Below are positions 1 to 10,733 of a stretch of DNA of 64,000 nt, piece after piece. The notes under the pieces were generated by a model. The model was not told the DNA's origin. It did no database searches and saw nothing but the letters and a program-made list of their open reading frames with translations. Each line of letters opens with the position of its first letter. The first letter of the stretch is position 1. Origin of the DNA: Cherax quadricarinatus (taxonomy: Eukaryota; Arthropoda; Malacostraca; Decapoda; Parastacidae); contig NC_091308.1 of NCBI RefSeq assembly GCF_038502225.1, forward strand, positions 21,607,614-21,671,613, read 5' to 3'. A program made the position numbers and the translations under genes.

Positions 1-188
1 TTATGATGACATTTTTGGTCAGTCTTGGACCATCCACAAGTTATGGACAAAAGAGAGTAAACCAGTATATACAGGTGAGGACGACAGACAGGAGAGAGTA
101 GGAAATAGTAGTAGTGGTAATGCTGGTAATATAAGTAGTAGTAGTAGTGGTGGTAGTGGAAAGTAGTTTATGCCACAAGAGATAACAT
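1..188. other. Non-coding edge with a short GTA/GTG microsatellite
   Basis: No coding potential is seen. Positions about 106-165 are a short imperfect GTA/GTG trinucleotide run. The left edge is cut by the window. Confidence 0.5.
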
Positions 189-516
189 TTTTGGGTTATC
201 CTAGGTTCTCTACACACATGCTGCTATATATGAAAATCTATGTAGACAATATAGCTTTTTGTTTCAGTTTTATGGTACAGTACGAGTGTATATCACAGTT
301 AGCCATGTGCTATACTCCATTTTCTCTAATATACGCCCCCTAGTCAGGGATAGGAGAATGGTACTTGTATCCCATATCTTCTTCATACCTCTGTCGAACT
401 GCTCTGTATTATAAGTAAGTAAGTAACTAAGTTTATTCAGGTGTACACAAATACAGTTACATAGAATTATCATACATAGCAGCATATGTGTAGAGAACCT
501 AGGATAACCCAAAAAA
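189..516. repeat. Inverted-repeat (fold-back) repeat element, 328 bp
   Basis: The left arm (about 189-233) and right arm (about 470-516) are near-perfect reverse complements of about 45 bp, containing GGGTTATCCTAGGTTCTCTA and its complement. The interior holds a GTAA-type short tandem run (410-430) and no ORF of note. It could be a MITE or the folded 3' end of the LINE whose remnants follow. Confidence 0.6.
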
Positions 517-733
517 GTCAGAGTGACTTATTTCCATTGGGATCCTTTTACCTTATTATTATAATATAAAGGTTATAATATTTTCTTATTATTCTATATT
601 TTCTTATTATTCTATAATGAAGATAACATCTTATTATCATACTAAAAAGACTATCTACTACACGAGGGTCATTAAGACTATCTACAATACGAGGGTCATT
701 ACTAGGAATAAGGTAAAATTTACACGTATGTTA
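517..733. other. AT-rich spacer
   Basis: AT-rich sequence with imperfect internal duplications (TTTTCTTATTATTCTAT at about 580-615; ACTATCTAC..ACGAGGGTCATTA at about 648-700). No gene is seen. Confidence 0.5.
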
Positions 734-1213
734 GATAAAAAATAGAAAATCATTCCCCTCCCTTTCTGTAGCTACATTCATCAGACACCTTTTGGCACTC
801 TTCTTGAACTGGTTCATGCTATGACTGGCTTTGACTTGTGCGAGTAGTCTGTTCCATTCCTTTATTGCTGTACAATAAAAGGTGTTTGAAGCCTGGCCAA
901 TGACTGTGGGTACTACAAAGTTGTGCTCTCTCCCCCTAGTACTATGATTGCTTTGGTTCCCAACCTTGACAAAATTGACAGCAAGATATTCTGGACACTG
1001 TTTGTGAGCAATTTTATAAATATGATTTAGCTTCAGTTGTTTTACTCTGTCTTCAACATTCAGCATATCCAACTGCTGTAATTCATCCTGGCCTACATGT
1101 TCTCTTGGTCCTAGCCCCAGGATGAATCTTACGATTTTGTTCTGGGTGATTTGCAGTCTATCTTTCAGTTTTTTTGTCAAGGCAGAGTACCAAGAAGAGC
1201 AAGCGTAATCCAT
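731..1213 (-). pseudogene. LINE (jockey/CR1-like) ORF2 C-terminal fragment
   Basis: An open frame of 160 codons matches the region downstream of the reverse transcriptase in jockey/CR1-like non-LTR retrotransposons: a Tyr/Trp-rich start (CSSWYSALTKKL), then QNKIVRFILGL, DMLNVEDRVKQLKLNH and the AIKEWNRL block. No catalytic RT motif lies in this piece. More of the same element, in the same orientation, is found at 1585-2126 (RT part) and 2420-4095 (ORF1). The element is interrupted and degenerate, so this is a remnant and not a working gene. The exact clade is not certain. Confidence 0.7.
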
Positions 1214-1360
1214 AAGCGTAATCCAAATATTAATTCTGGAGTATTTAACATATTTTTATGTTATTTATATTGTTTATTATGTCATATCAGATCAATTGTG
1301 ATAGGCAAATAAGCCATAGTGTTGATAAAGCATAATAATACAGCGTATTCCCCTGCTTCA

Positions 1361-1640
1361 AAGGGGCTTCAAAACCACCTTATCTTTTATGGACAATATA
1401 CTGTGTATGTGCTTTACACAATGAGAAGCACTTCTTTTATTCGTTGGAACCATGGCTAGGGCTAAAAGCAAGCAGGTTATAACAATAAATGGAGAAAAAG
1501 AAATTGGAATGACTTATGCAGCAAGTAGCACCACCAAACAGCACCAGCAGGTTGGTGTGGTGACCCTGGAAATTTGAAATTATGCTAGCCGAAATTAGTG
1601 CTGAGTAACTGATGGAACCGGGTAACTGATTGCCAGATTT
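1361..1640 (+). repeat. Dispersed repeat segment (second copy at 30640-30900)
   Basis: This segment is closely similar to about 30640-30900, where it forms the right end of a TA-flanked DNA-transposon-like element. Shared blocks include CCACCTTATCTTTTATGGAC and GCTAGGGCTAAAAG. It sits between two pieces of the minus-strand LINE and probably inserted there. No coding function is seen. Confidence 0.6.
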
Positions 1641-2126
1641 GTGATAGCGGACCTGTACTATGATTGCTTTGGCTTGACAAAATTGGCAGCAAGATATTCT
1701 GGACACTGTGAGCAATTTTATAAACTTGATTTAACTTCGGTTGTTTTACTCTGTCTTCAACATTCAGCATATTCAATTGTTGCAATTCATCCTGGCCTAT
1801 ATGCTCTCTTAAACCCAGGTGCTATCGGTCTATAGTTCTTTGCAATTGTTTTACTGCCACCTTTGTGAAGTGGAGCTATGTATGCTGCTTTTAGTGACTG
1901 TGTCCATGCTCCCTCTCCATATAATGCTAGAGGCACATGACAGGGGCTTCTTGCAGTTCTTGATGAACACGAAGTTCCATGAATCCAGGCCTAGGGCAGA
2001 GCGCACGGGCATGTCACTTATTGCCTTTTCAAAGTCTTGTGGCGTTAGGATAATAGCAAACAGATTTTTGAATTGGCCGAATTTTGAGTCTAAGTCATAA
2101 ACAAAATCATTTGGATTGTTAGCCAC
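1641..2126 (-). pseudogene. LINE (jockey/CR1-like) reverse transcriptase fragment
   Basis: Two minus-strand frames are recognisable. Around 1680-1785 the NVEDRVKQ block reappears as a second degenerate copy of the C-terminal region. Positions 2126-1851 encode a typical segment between the endonuclease and RT core: LTPQDFEKAISDMPVRSA followed by GLDSW (the usual PGxD motif). The frame is interrupted and no YADD-type motif is present. The orientation matches the fragments at 731-1213 and 2420-4095. Confidence 0.6.
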
Positions 2127-2138
2127 TGGGCCAGCTTT

Positions 2139-2156
2139 TTTTTTTTTTTTTTAAGG
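2139..2156 (-). repeat. Poly(T) run (poly(A) on the minus strand)
   Basis: An 18-base T run lies between the LINE ORF1 remnant and the RT remnant. Read on the minus strand it is a poly(A) tract downstream of ORF1, so the ORF1 and RT parts may be two separately inserted fragments. Confidence 0.5.
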
Positions 2157-2419
2157 ATTAAGATGACGAGAGCTGTCGTGAGATGGGAAGGAAGAAGGAT
2201 AAGGATGGAAATAACTGGAAAAGGATGGGAAGGAGAGGAAGAGGAGGAATCAAGGCAAGTGGCCCAACCACTTTGGGATATGTGGTACCGAAGTACTGGA
2301 GGCGTAGATGGAGAGGCTTGAATGATGTTGTTGCTTGGTTCTCTAGGAGAGGATGGCAAAGGCAGCGGCGGGAGCTGAGACTGTCAGTAGGCAGCAAGCA
2401 GGACGAGTTATTTTTTCGC

Positions 2420-4095
2420 TTATGCGGTTATCAATGTGTGGAATTTTGTTTTAGAGAGTTGTATCACACCAATGGGAGCTCTGTAGAAGAGTTCGTTGGT
2501 TTGGAGTTGGTGGATTATCTGTTCGACTTTAGGGTATGGCGTTTCGTCGGTGGTGTATGTTGCAGTTTTGTCTTTGAGATGTTGGGCGAGTTCTAGGCGA
2601 TACATTGGGCTGGGGCAATGCTTCATGATGTAGAACATGAGTCCTTTGTGTTTAGCCCAAAGTGTTCCAGGTAATCGAAGTGGTCGAGGTGGAGAAGGCG
2701 GTGGTGAAGTTGAGGAAGGTGGTGGCGCTTCATTTTCAGCTTCAGTAGGCGAATTAGAAGATGTTTCTGGAGGCAAGGCTTCTGATTGGTTGGATTCAGT
2801 AAGGGGTGGTGGCAGTGGAGGCTTCTCATAGGTCGTTGTTGGATTGACATCACTAGTTGGTGGTGTTGATGGAACTTCTGCAGAAGAGTTGGTGATTAAG
2901 TGTTTGGTGAATTTGAGAATTTCTTCAGAAGGTGGAGATGCTGGAAATGTAAACGATGGCATGTTATTTAATGTAAATAACTCGTTGATGGTAGAGTTAA
3001 AGGATCCAGGAACAGCCATGTTTTGCATGTGAGCGTATAGTAGACAATAGTGAATCTTCGTTACATCACATGTTGGAGGAGTGATGGTGGTGGTGGTGGA
3101 GGCAGGCTGAGTAGATGCTTGAAGTAATTTTGTAGTGTCTGCTTGCAACTTTGCAATTGCAGCATACGTTGGTGTGTTGTTGGTAGATTTTTTTATTTGT
3201 TGCATCTTGCTGTTTCTTCATAATATCCTTTCTTGTAGGACATTTTGCCGCAAATGTATGGTGATCATTACTTTTACAGTTTAAACATGCTGGTTGTGTT
3301 GGAGCAGCAGTGGTACAAAAACTGAAGGTGTGTCCCTCACTACCACATGTAGTGCAGAACTTCTTGTCTTTTACTGGACATGCTTTGGTGGTGTGAAGAT
3401 AAGAAAAGCAGTTCCAGCAATGTTGGATGTAGTGGTATCTTTCTGCTTCTATGTAGGTGGGGCTGATGTAGTAGTAGTAAACGGCAAGACCTTCATTCAG
3501 AGCAGTGGCAGCCATGTTCACATCGGTAAAGGTGACCTTGAGCATAGACGACGCATTCGGGATTTTGGTATGTAATGCTGTCAACAGTAGCCCAAGTATT
3601 TTGAGTTTCAATAGATGACTTGAGTTCGGCAATTGTTTGAGAAGTCAGAATCTTGTCCGGTTTTTTCAGGAATACTGATTTTCTTGCCTTGAGGGCAGGA
3701 GAGGATGTAACAGTAAATCCTTGAGCAGTAAGAGTAGTGGTGGCTTCTGTAGTGAGTAACTTCTCTGCTTCAGCATCATTGTGATATACAACAATGAGTG
3801 CTTCTTTGAGTGTCAGAATAGCATTGAATTTAACATGCAATGCTCCCTGCACAACAGTTGCAAGAGCAAGCTTCATTGAATCATCAACGGTACCACTGTT
3901 TGGCTTGATCTTTAAACGATTTGCGTAGCTCATCGTGCAAGTAAAGGTTCCCCTCCCCAACGGGGATCGTAGGGAGACTGAGTAAGTAAGGAGAGCTCTG
4001 TGTATGTGTCGTCTGTCACTGGGCCAGCTAGCTACAATAAGATTCATCCAGCTAGTTACATTTATACACCATAGGAACGTTAGCATAGGCACCAC
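2420..4095 (-). pseudogene. LINE ORF1 (gag-like, CCHC zinc knuckles), frameshifted
   Basis: Three overlapping minus-strand frames (4095-3493, 3632-3066, 3205-2420) together resemble the nucleic-acid-binding ORF1 of jockey/I-type LINEs. Around 3440-3270 there are three zinc-knuckle motifs in a row: CWNCFSYLHTTKAC and CTTCGSEGHTFSFC (both CX2CX4HX4C) and CLNC..H..C. A proline/serine-rich linker follows (about 2950-2690), then a C-terminal segment ending near 2420. ORF1 proteins coat LINE RNA. At least two frameshifts separate the parts, so it is non-functional here. Confidence 0.65.
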
Positions 4096-4164
4096 TGCTA
4101 ACCTCCCTATGGTGTATAACTATGCCTAGTTGGATAAATCTTGTTGTGGCTAGCTGGCCCAGTG
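4017..4164. repeat. Imperfect inverted repeat with ~59-nt arms
   Basis: The left arm (4017-4075) and right arm (4106-4164) are nearly complementary: CACTGGGCCAGCTAGC pairs with GCTAGCTGGCCCAGTG and ACACCATAGG with CCTATGGTGT, around a 30-nt loop. The right arm is the start of the SINE-like unit, so this looks like two head-to-head copies of one repeat start. Confidence 0.6.
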
Positions 4165-4331
4165 GCTAACACATCGGTCTGGAGTTTTATGACTGATCGC
4201 AGATTCTAACCCCGCTAGTGGCATGGTCTGTTTGCAATCGTGTCATTACGATTTCGTGAGTTAAGATTCCTTAGGCTTAAGTTCGATATTTTCTATTTCT
4301 CTGACCAGTGCTTCCCTTCATATTTCAGATA
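4145..4331 (+). repeat. tRNA-derived SINE-like sequence
   Basis: An A-box-like TGGCCCAGTGGCTAAC is followed about 35 bases later by a degenerate B-box-like segment (GCAGATTCTAACCCC), as in tRNA-headed SINEs. No complete tRNA fold was confirmed, and the boundaries are approximate. Confidence 0.45.
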
Positions 4332-4333
4332 TA

Positions 4334-4536
4334 CAGTGGACCCCCGGTTAACGATATTTTTTCACTCCAGAAGTATGTTCAGGTGCCAGTACTGACCGAA
4401 TTTGTTCCCATAAGAAATATTGTGAAATAGATTAGTCCATTTCAGACCCCCAAACATACACGTACAAACTCACTCACATAAATACACTTACATAATTGGT
4501 CGCATTCTGAGGTAATCATTATGCGGGGGTCCACTG
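4334..4536 (+). mobile_element. Tigger-type MITE, 203 bp, TA target site
   Basis: Terminal inverted repeats CAGTGGACCCCCGGTTAACG and its near complement (GCGGGGGTCCACTG) are flanked by TA on both sides (4332-4333, 4537-4538). Same family as 8273-8475, 40018-40220 and 40374-40576. The ends resemble those of the transposase-bearing Tigger element at 44473-46816, which may mobilise it. Confidence 0.85.
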
Positions 4537-4962
4537 TACTGACCCCTCTCAGTAGCTCTATGATTCTTCGTCTTCACTTGTATAGGGAGCATCTCTCTTT
4601 CTAGTTTACATCTTTCTTTTTCTTAAAGGAATGTGACTTGAGCATACCTCAAGTGCCACAAAGTTAATTCTGTCTAGGCAAAGGTTCGGATCCATGTTGT
4701 TTAAGATATCTTCCCAGCTTGTTTCATTAAGGACATGGTTGACTTGTTCCTATCGTATGTTTTTGTTGCTAAAGTTGAATTTGGTGAATGCACCCCTCAC
4801 AATTGATCACATGTATGTGCAGGAGCCCTGCACATACATGTCTGTACCTCTATTATGTGATCTGAGTGTATTGTCTTTGATACAGTTATATTCCATATCA
4901 GATCATCATAGTGTAGATGAGGTCCAGTGTTGGCTCTATTATTTGCTGGTTTAAGGTGAATT
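4537..4962. other. No clear gene; possible LINE fragment
   Basis: A plus-strand frame (4694-4954) contains SISDHHSVDE, which faintly resembles the SDH motif of LINE endonucleases. The remainder is not recognisable. A small palindrome (ACATGTATGTGCAG..CTGCACATACATGT) lies at about 4809-4840. Confidence 0.3.
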
Positions 4963-5848
4963 TGGTAGCTTATGAGAGGCTTTTACAAAGCAGAAGTGCT
5001 ATAAGAAGAGCAGAGTACATGTATATGGAGAGTAAAAGAGAGGTGAAGAGAGTGGTGAGCAAGTGCAAAAGGACGCAGATGATAGAGAGGGAGAGGCACT
5101 GTCAAGAAATTTTGATGAAAATAATTAAAATTTTTGGAGATAAACAAGTTAAGAAAGCCTAGGGAACGAAGGAATTTGTCAGTTAAAAACAGAATAGGGG
5201 AGTTAGTAGATGGGAGCTGGAGGTATTGGGTAGATGGCAGGAATATTTTGAGGAACTTTTAAATGTTGATGAAGAAAGGGAGGCAGTAATTTCATGCACT
5301 GGCCAGGGAGGTATAACATCTTTCAGGAGTGAAGAAGAGCAGGATGTGAGTGTGGGGGAGGTGCATGAGGCATTACGTGGAATGAAATGGGGTAAAGCAG
5401 CTGGAACTGATGGGATCATGACAGAAATGTTAAAAGCAGGGGGGTTATATAGTGTTGGAGTGGTTGGTATTTTTGTTTAATAAATGTATGAAAGAGGGGA
5501 AGGTACCTAGGGATTGGCAGAGAGCATGTATAGTTCCTTTATATAAAGAAAAGGCGAACAAAAGACATTGTAAAAATTATAGGGGAATAAGTTTACCGAG
5601 TATACCAGGAAAAGTGTATGGAAGGGTTATTATTGAAAGAATTAGAGGTAAGACAGAGAGCAGTATTGCGGATGAGCAAGGAGGCTTTAGAGTGGGTAGG
5701 GTAAAGTGTTTACATTGAAGCATACATGTGAACAGTATTTAGATAAAGGTAGGGAAGTTTTCAATGCATTTATGGATTTAGAAACCGCATATGATGGAGT
5801 GCATAGGGCAGCAGATGTCGCAAGTATAATGAATAGGTAGTTTCAAAA
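4963..5848 (+). pseudogene. RTE-type retrotransposon A, left part (linker and N-terminal RT)
   Basis: The sequence matches the middle of the other RTE copies in the window: the basic linker (KREVKRVVSKCKR), the conserved linker end (GRWQEYFEELLNVDEEREA), and the start of RT (GKAAGTDGIMTEMLKAGG, DWQRACIVPLYK, NYRGISLPSIPGKV). Frameshifts and stops break the frame. It begins abruptly inside the linker and stops at 5848, where the LTR retrotransposon is inserted; the element resumes at 22785. Confidence 0.85.
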
Positions 5849-5853
5849 TGCTG

Positions 5854-6175
5854 TGTGGCATGCAAAGAGTATGCAACCTTCATTCAGCACATGTACACAC
5901 CCTCATTGAAAGGCTATCTCCCCAACCTGTGAACCAGTATTAAGGTCGAATGATGGGGCCCCATCGTTCGATCAGTACCCAGGTTCAGCCAATGAGAAGG
6001 TGGGCCTGGCAATCATAGAGGTGTTGTGGTCACCACCCACCTGTCTACCATTGTCATTTCCATATTAGAACTGGTTGAGCATGGTCGTCCATTCTGTCTC
6101 CAGGCAGTGTCTTGGCCTTGCCTAAACTGTGTTGTACACATACATTTCCAACTGTATATAGTGTACATATGTGTA
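5854..6175 (+). repeat. 5' LTR, first part
   Basis: Matches the 3' LTR at 22365-22779: shared blocks include TACACACCCTC, GAAAGGCTATCTCCCCAACC, TGTGTTGTACACATACATTT and the TATATAGTGTACAT stretch. It starts TGTGG after the TGCTG target duplication. Relative to the 3' LTR it has about 30 extra bases near the start. It is cut at 6175 by the RTE insertion; 6171-6175 (GTGTA) is that insertion's target duplication. Confidence 0.8.
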
Positions 6176-7095
6176 GGTTGGTAGACAGCAACTACCCAGG
6201 GGGGTAATACCGTCCTGCCAAGTGAGTGTGAAACGAAAGTCTGTAATTGTTTTGCATGATGGTAGGATTGCTGGTGTCTTTTGTCTGTCTCATAAATATG
6301 CAATATTACAGGTGCATCTTTCTACTTCTACTTACACTAAGGTCACACTACACATACATGTACATGTTTATTTATACACATTCATCTGAGTTTTCTTTGA
6401 TTTTATCTTAATAGTTCTTGGTCTTATTACTTTTCCTTTTATATCCATGGGGAAGTGGAATAAGAATCTTTCCTCCGTAAGCCATGCATGTTGTAAAAGT
6501 CAACTAAAATGCCAGAAACAATGGGCTAGTAACCCCTTTTCCTGTAATAATTACTAAAAACAATAAGAAGAAGAAAATTGTCAAAGTGGGAAGTCTGAAT
6601 GTGCGTGGATGGTGTGCAAATGATAAGAAAGAGATGATTGTGGATGTTATGAATAAGAAGCTGGATGTCCTGGCTTTAACTGAAACGAAGCTGAAGGGGG
6701 TGGGAGAGTTTCAGTGGAGAGGAATAAACGGGATTAGGTCAGGGGGTTTCAAATAGAGATAGAGCTAAAGAAGGAGTAGCAATAACGTTGAAGGATAAGT
6801 TATGGCAGGAAAAGAGAGACTACAAATGTATTAATTCAAGGATTATGAGGAGTAAAATAAAGGTTGGATGTGAAAAGTGGGTTATAGTAAGCGTATATGC
6901 ACCTGGAGAAGAGAGAAGTGTAGAGGAGAGAGAGAGATTTTGGGAAATGTTGAGTGAATGTGTGGGGAGTTTTGAACCAAGCGTGAGAGTAATGGTGGTT
7001 GGGGATTTCAATGCTAAAGTGGGCACAAAATGTTGTAGAGAGTGTGGTAGGTAATTTTGGGGTGCAAGGGGTAAATGAAAATGGGGAGCAATTAA

Positions 7096-8166
7096 CCCTT
7101 TGAGGGTCGACAGGCCCTCTCCGAAACTCGTTCTCAGGGTCGGCCAAATTTAAAAAAAAAAAAAATTATTTTCTCTTATGAAAAGATAGAGAATCTTTTC
7201 CCGATCATAAAGACACCAAAAGTTTGAAATTTGATAGAAAACTTACGGAATTATGCTCTCGCAAAGTTAGCGGTCTCGGCGATGTTTACGCATCGGCGAT
7301 TTTGCCCACTTTGAGCCCCATTTTCGGCCAATTTCACTGTACTAGTCGACAAAAAACATGAATATTTTGCTAGAACTCCATTTTTTCTATCGAATGGGTG
7401 CAAGAAACCACTCATTTATGAAATTCAACTATAAAGTACAGTGGTCAGAATTTAGCAATTTTGCCAATTTCACACAAATTTCAAAAGATGCCAATTTCCG
7501 AATAGGGTCCAGAATAAACAAGAAAGACATTCCTGGCACTAAAATGACATTTCCTCTAGTGATTAGTCATGTCTCAAGGCCCCTCTTATATTCTTTTGTT
7601 TTCCACTTTGAATTTTTATTTTCACAAAAAATATAAGATTTACTGTTATGCAGACTACTGCATTAGTGTAAAAAATGGTATAAATAATATTGGTGCACTT
7701 GTGAAAGAATATTAGACTCACCAGTTGACGTGTATTGCACGCTTGGCATGATTTGTTTACTTTTGAAGTTTGGTAAAAATCGAACATTTCTGCTACTTTG
7801 AGCTCAATTTCAAGGCACCTTTCTTTGAACAACCAGTCAAAATCATCTCAATTTCTGTAATATGTCTTCCATTCTATAAAATGAGACCAAGAAAACTAGA
7901 ATACAACAATAAATACCATACGAAAATACACTGCAAAGTCGCTGATTTATTAAAAAAAAATGGTCAAAGTTTTTTTTTCTCATTATGCACTGTGTGCTGC
8001 AGGATTTTTTTTAGACTGTGCACACTGACCACATAGACCCATTCTTTCATATGAAGGCCTACCAGCTTTCTCCCACTAGATTTAAGGCCGCTAGAATTTA
8101 TGAGTACTAGTACGTCAAAAACCCCTACACGTAAGACGTACTAGTACGACGAAAACCCTCAAAGGG
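7096..8166 (+). mobile_element. piggyBac-type MITE, ~1.07 kb, TTAA target site
   Basis: Flanked by TTAA (7092-7095 and 8167-8170). Ends CCCTTTGAGGGTCG and its complement CCCTCAAAGGG match the ends of the piggyBac element at 47213-50147. The empty site is seen in sister RTE copies (GGAGCCTTTAATTGAGC at 32065 and 38665). The interior is non-coding and shared with copies at 35675, 43168, 50488, 58781 and 60626. Confidence 0.85.
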
Positions 8167-8272
8167 TTAATTGAGCTATGTGTAGAAAGAGGTTTGGTAA
8201 TAAGTAAAACATATTTTATGAAGAAGAGGGTAAATAAATATACAAGGTACGATATAGCACGTAATGAAAGTA

Positions 8273-8475
8273 CAGTGGACCCCCGCTTAACGATCACCTC
8301 CAAATGCGACCAATTATGTAAGTGTATTTATGTAAGTGCTTTTGTACGTGTATGTTTGGGGGTCTGAAATGGACTAATCTATTTCACAATATTCCTTATG
8401 GGAAAAAATTCGGTCAGTACTGGCACCTGAACATACTACTGGAATGAAAAAAGTTCGTTAACCGGGGGTCCACTG
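8273..8475 (+). mobile_element. Tigger-type MITE, 203 bp, TA target site
   Basis: Ends CAGTGGACCCCCGCTTAACG and CCGGGGGTCCACTG, flanked by TA (8271-8272, 8476-8477). The sister RTE copies at about 32170 and 38770 show the empty site (GAAAGTAGTTTG), proving insertion into the RTE endonuclease. Confidence 0.9.
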
Positions 8476-9048
8476 TAGTTTGTTAGATTATGTATTGGTG
8501 GATAAAAGGTTGATGGGTAGGCTCCAGGATGTACATGTTTAAAGAGGGGCAAATGATATATCGGATCATTATTTAGTTGTAGCTACAGTTAGAGTAAGAG
8601 GTAGGTGGGAAAAGAGGAAAATGGCAACAACAAGCAAGAAGGAGGTGAAAGTGTATAAACTAAGGGAGGAGGAAGTTCGGGTGAGATATAAGCAATTACA
8701 TGTATTGGCAGAAAGGCGGGCTGGTGCAAGTATGAGTAGTGGGGGGGTTGAAGAGGGTTGGAATAGTTTTAAAAATGCAGTATTAGAATGTGGGGCAGAA
8801 GTTTGTGGTTATAGGAGAGTGGGTGCAGGAGGAATGAGTGATTGGTTGAATGATGAAGTAAAGGGTGTGATAAAAGAGAAAAACTTAGCTTATGAGAGGT
8901 TTCTACAAAGCATAAGTGTTATAAGAAGAGTAGAGTATATGGAGAGTAAAAGAAAGGTGAAGAGAGTGGTGAGAGAGTGCAAAAGGAGAGCAGATGGTAG
9001 AGTGGGAGAGGCACTGTCAAGGAATTTTAATGAATATAAGAAAAAATT

Positions 9049-10720
9049 TTGGAGTTAAACAAGTTAATAAAGCCTAGAGAACGAATGGATTTGTCAGTTA
9101 AAAACAGAGTAGGGGAGTTAGTAATTTCATGCACTGGCCAGGGAGGTATACCATCTTTTAGGAGTGAAGAAGAACAGGATGCGAGTGTGGGGGAGGTGTG
9201 TGAGGCATTACGTAGAACGAAAGGGGGTAAAGCAGCTGGAACTGATGGGATCATGACAGAAATGTTAAAAGCAGGGGGGGATATAGTGTTGGAGTGGTTG
9301 GTAATTTTGTTTAATAAATGTATGAAAGAGGGGAAGGTACCTAAGGATTGGCAGAGAGCATGTATAGTCCCTTTATATAAAGGGAAGGGGGACAAACGAG
9401 ACTGTAAAAATTATAGAGGAATAAGTTTACTGAGTATACCAGGAAAAGTGTGCAGTAGGGTTATAATTGAAAGAATTAGAGGTAAGACAGAATGTAGGAT
9501 TGCGGATGAGCAAGGAAGTTTCAGAGTGGGTAGGGGATGTATAGATCAAGTGTTTACATTGAAGCATATATGTGAACAGTATTTAGATAAAGGTAGGGAA
9601 GTTTTTATTGCATTTATGGATTTAGAAAAGGCACATGATAGAGTGGATAGGGGAGAAATGTGGCAGATGTTCCAAATATATGGAATAGGTGGTAAGTTAC
9701 TAAATGCTGTAAAGAGTTTTTATGAGGATAGTGAGGCTCAGGTTAGGGTGTGTAGAGGAGAGGGAGACTACTTCCCAGTAAAAGTAGGTCTTAGACAGGG
9801 ATGTGTAATGTCACCATGGTTGTTTAATATATTTATAGATGGGGCTGTAAAAGAAGTAAATGCTAGGGTGTTTGGGAGAGGGGTGGGATTAAATTGTGGG
9901 GAATCAAATACAAAATGGGAATTGACACAGTTGCTTTTTGATGAAGATACTGTGCTCAAGGGAGATTCTAAAGAAAAATTGCAAAGGTTAGTGGATGAGT
10001 TTGGGAGTGTGTGTAAAGGTAGAAATATGAAAGTGAACATAGAAAAGAGTAAGGTGATGAGGGTATCAAATGATATAGATAAAGAAAAATTGGATATCAA
10101 ATTGGGGAGGAGTATGGAAGAAGTGAATGTTTTCAGATACTTGGAAGTTGATGTGTTGGCAGATGGATTTATGAAGGATGAGGTTAATCATAGAATTGAT
10201 GAGGAAAAAAAGATGAGTGGTGCATTGAGGTATATGTGGAGACAAAAAATGTTATCTATGGAGGCAAAGAAGAGAATGTATGAAAGTATAGTAGTACCAA
10301 CACTCTTATATGGGTGTGAAGCTTGGGTTGTGAATGCAGTAGCAAGGAGGCAGTTGGAGGCAGTGGAGATGTCCTGTCTAAGGGCAATGTGTGGTGTAAA
10401 TATTATGCAGAAAATTCGGAGTGTGGAAATTAGGAGAAGCTGTGGAGTACATAAAAATATTAGTCAGAGGGCTGAAGAGGGGTTGTTGAGGTGGTTTGGT
10501 CATTGAGAGAGAATGGATCCAAGTAGAATGACATGAAGAGCATATAAATCTGTAGGGGAAGGAAGGCAGGGTAGGGGTTGTCCTCGAAAAGGTTGGAGGG
10601 AGGGGATAAAGGAGGTTTTATGGGCGAGGGGTTTGGACTTCCAGCAAGCGTGTGTGAGCATGTTAGATAGGAGTGAATGGAGACAAATGGTATTTGGGAC
10701 CTGACAATCTGTTGGAGTGT
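9049..10720 (+). pseudogene. RTE reverse transcriptase and C-terminal region (copy B)
   Basis: A long open frame (to 10506) covers the RT: GKAAGTDGIMTEMLKAGG, WQRACIVPLYKGKGDK, NYRGISLLSIPGKV, FIAFMDLEKAHDRV, GLRQGCVMSPWLFNIFIDG, then the C-terminal YGCEAWVVN and LLRWFGH blocks. At 9937-9948 the polymerase motif reads F-D-E-D where the other copies have F-A-D-D, so the catalytic pair is altered. A stop lies at 10504 (TGA after FGH). The linker is shortened: about 50 codons of the WREYFEELLNV segment are missing after position 9125. Non-functional copy. Confidence 0.85.
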
Positions 10721-10733
10721 GAGCAGGATAATA

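Larger units (their letters stand above)
6583..9057 (+). pseudogene. RTE endonuclease and linker (copy B), interrupted
   Basis: The exonuclease/endonuclease/phosphatase fold is recognisable from the start (GSLNVRG at about 6590; LDVLAL.ETKLKG) through WVIVSVYAPGEE and VMVVGDFNAKVG (about 6990-7022). It resumes after two DNA-transposon insertions, at 8171, with SDHYLVVATVRVRG near 8560-8600. The linker (8621-9055) ends at NKLIKPRERMDLS. A frameshift in the G run at about 6740 and the insertions disable it. This endonuclease nicks the target for target-primed reverse transcription. Confidence 0.8.

Noticed and set aside
2183..2596. Plus-strand Arg/Gly-rich ORF as a gene
   Set aside because: It overlaps the minus-strand LINE ORF1 end and its poly(T) boundary; no domain or codon evidence supports it.
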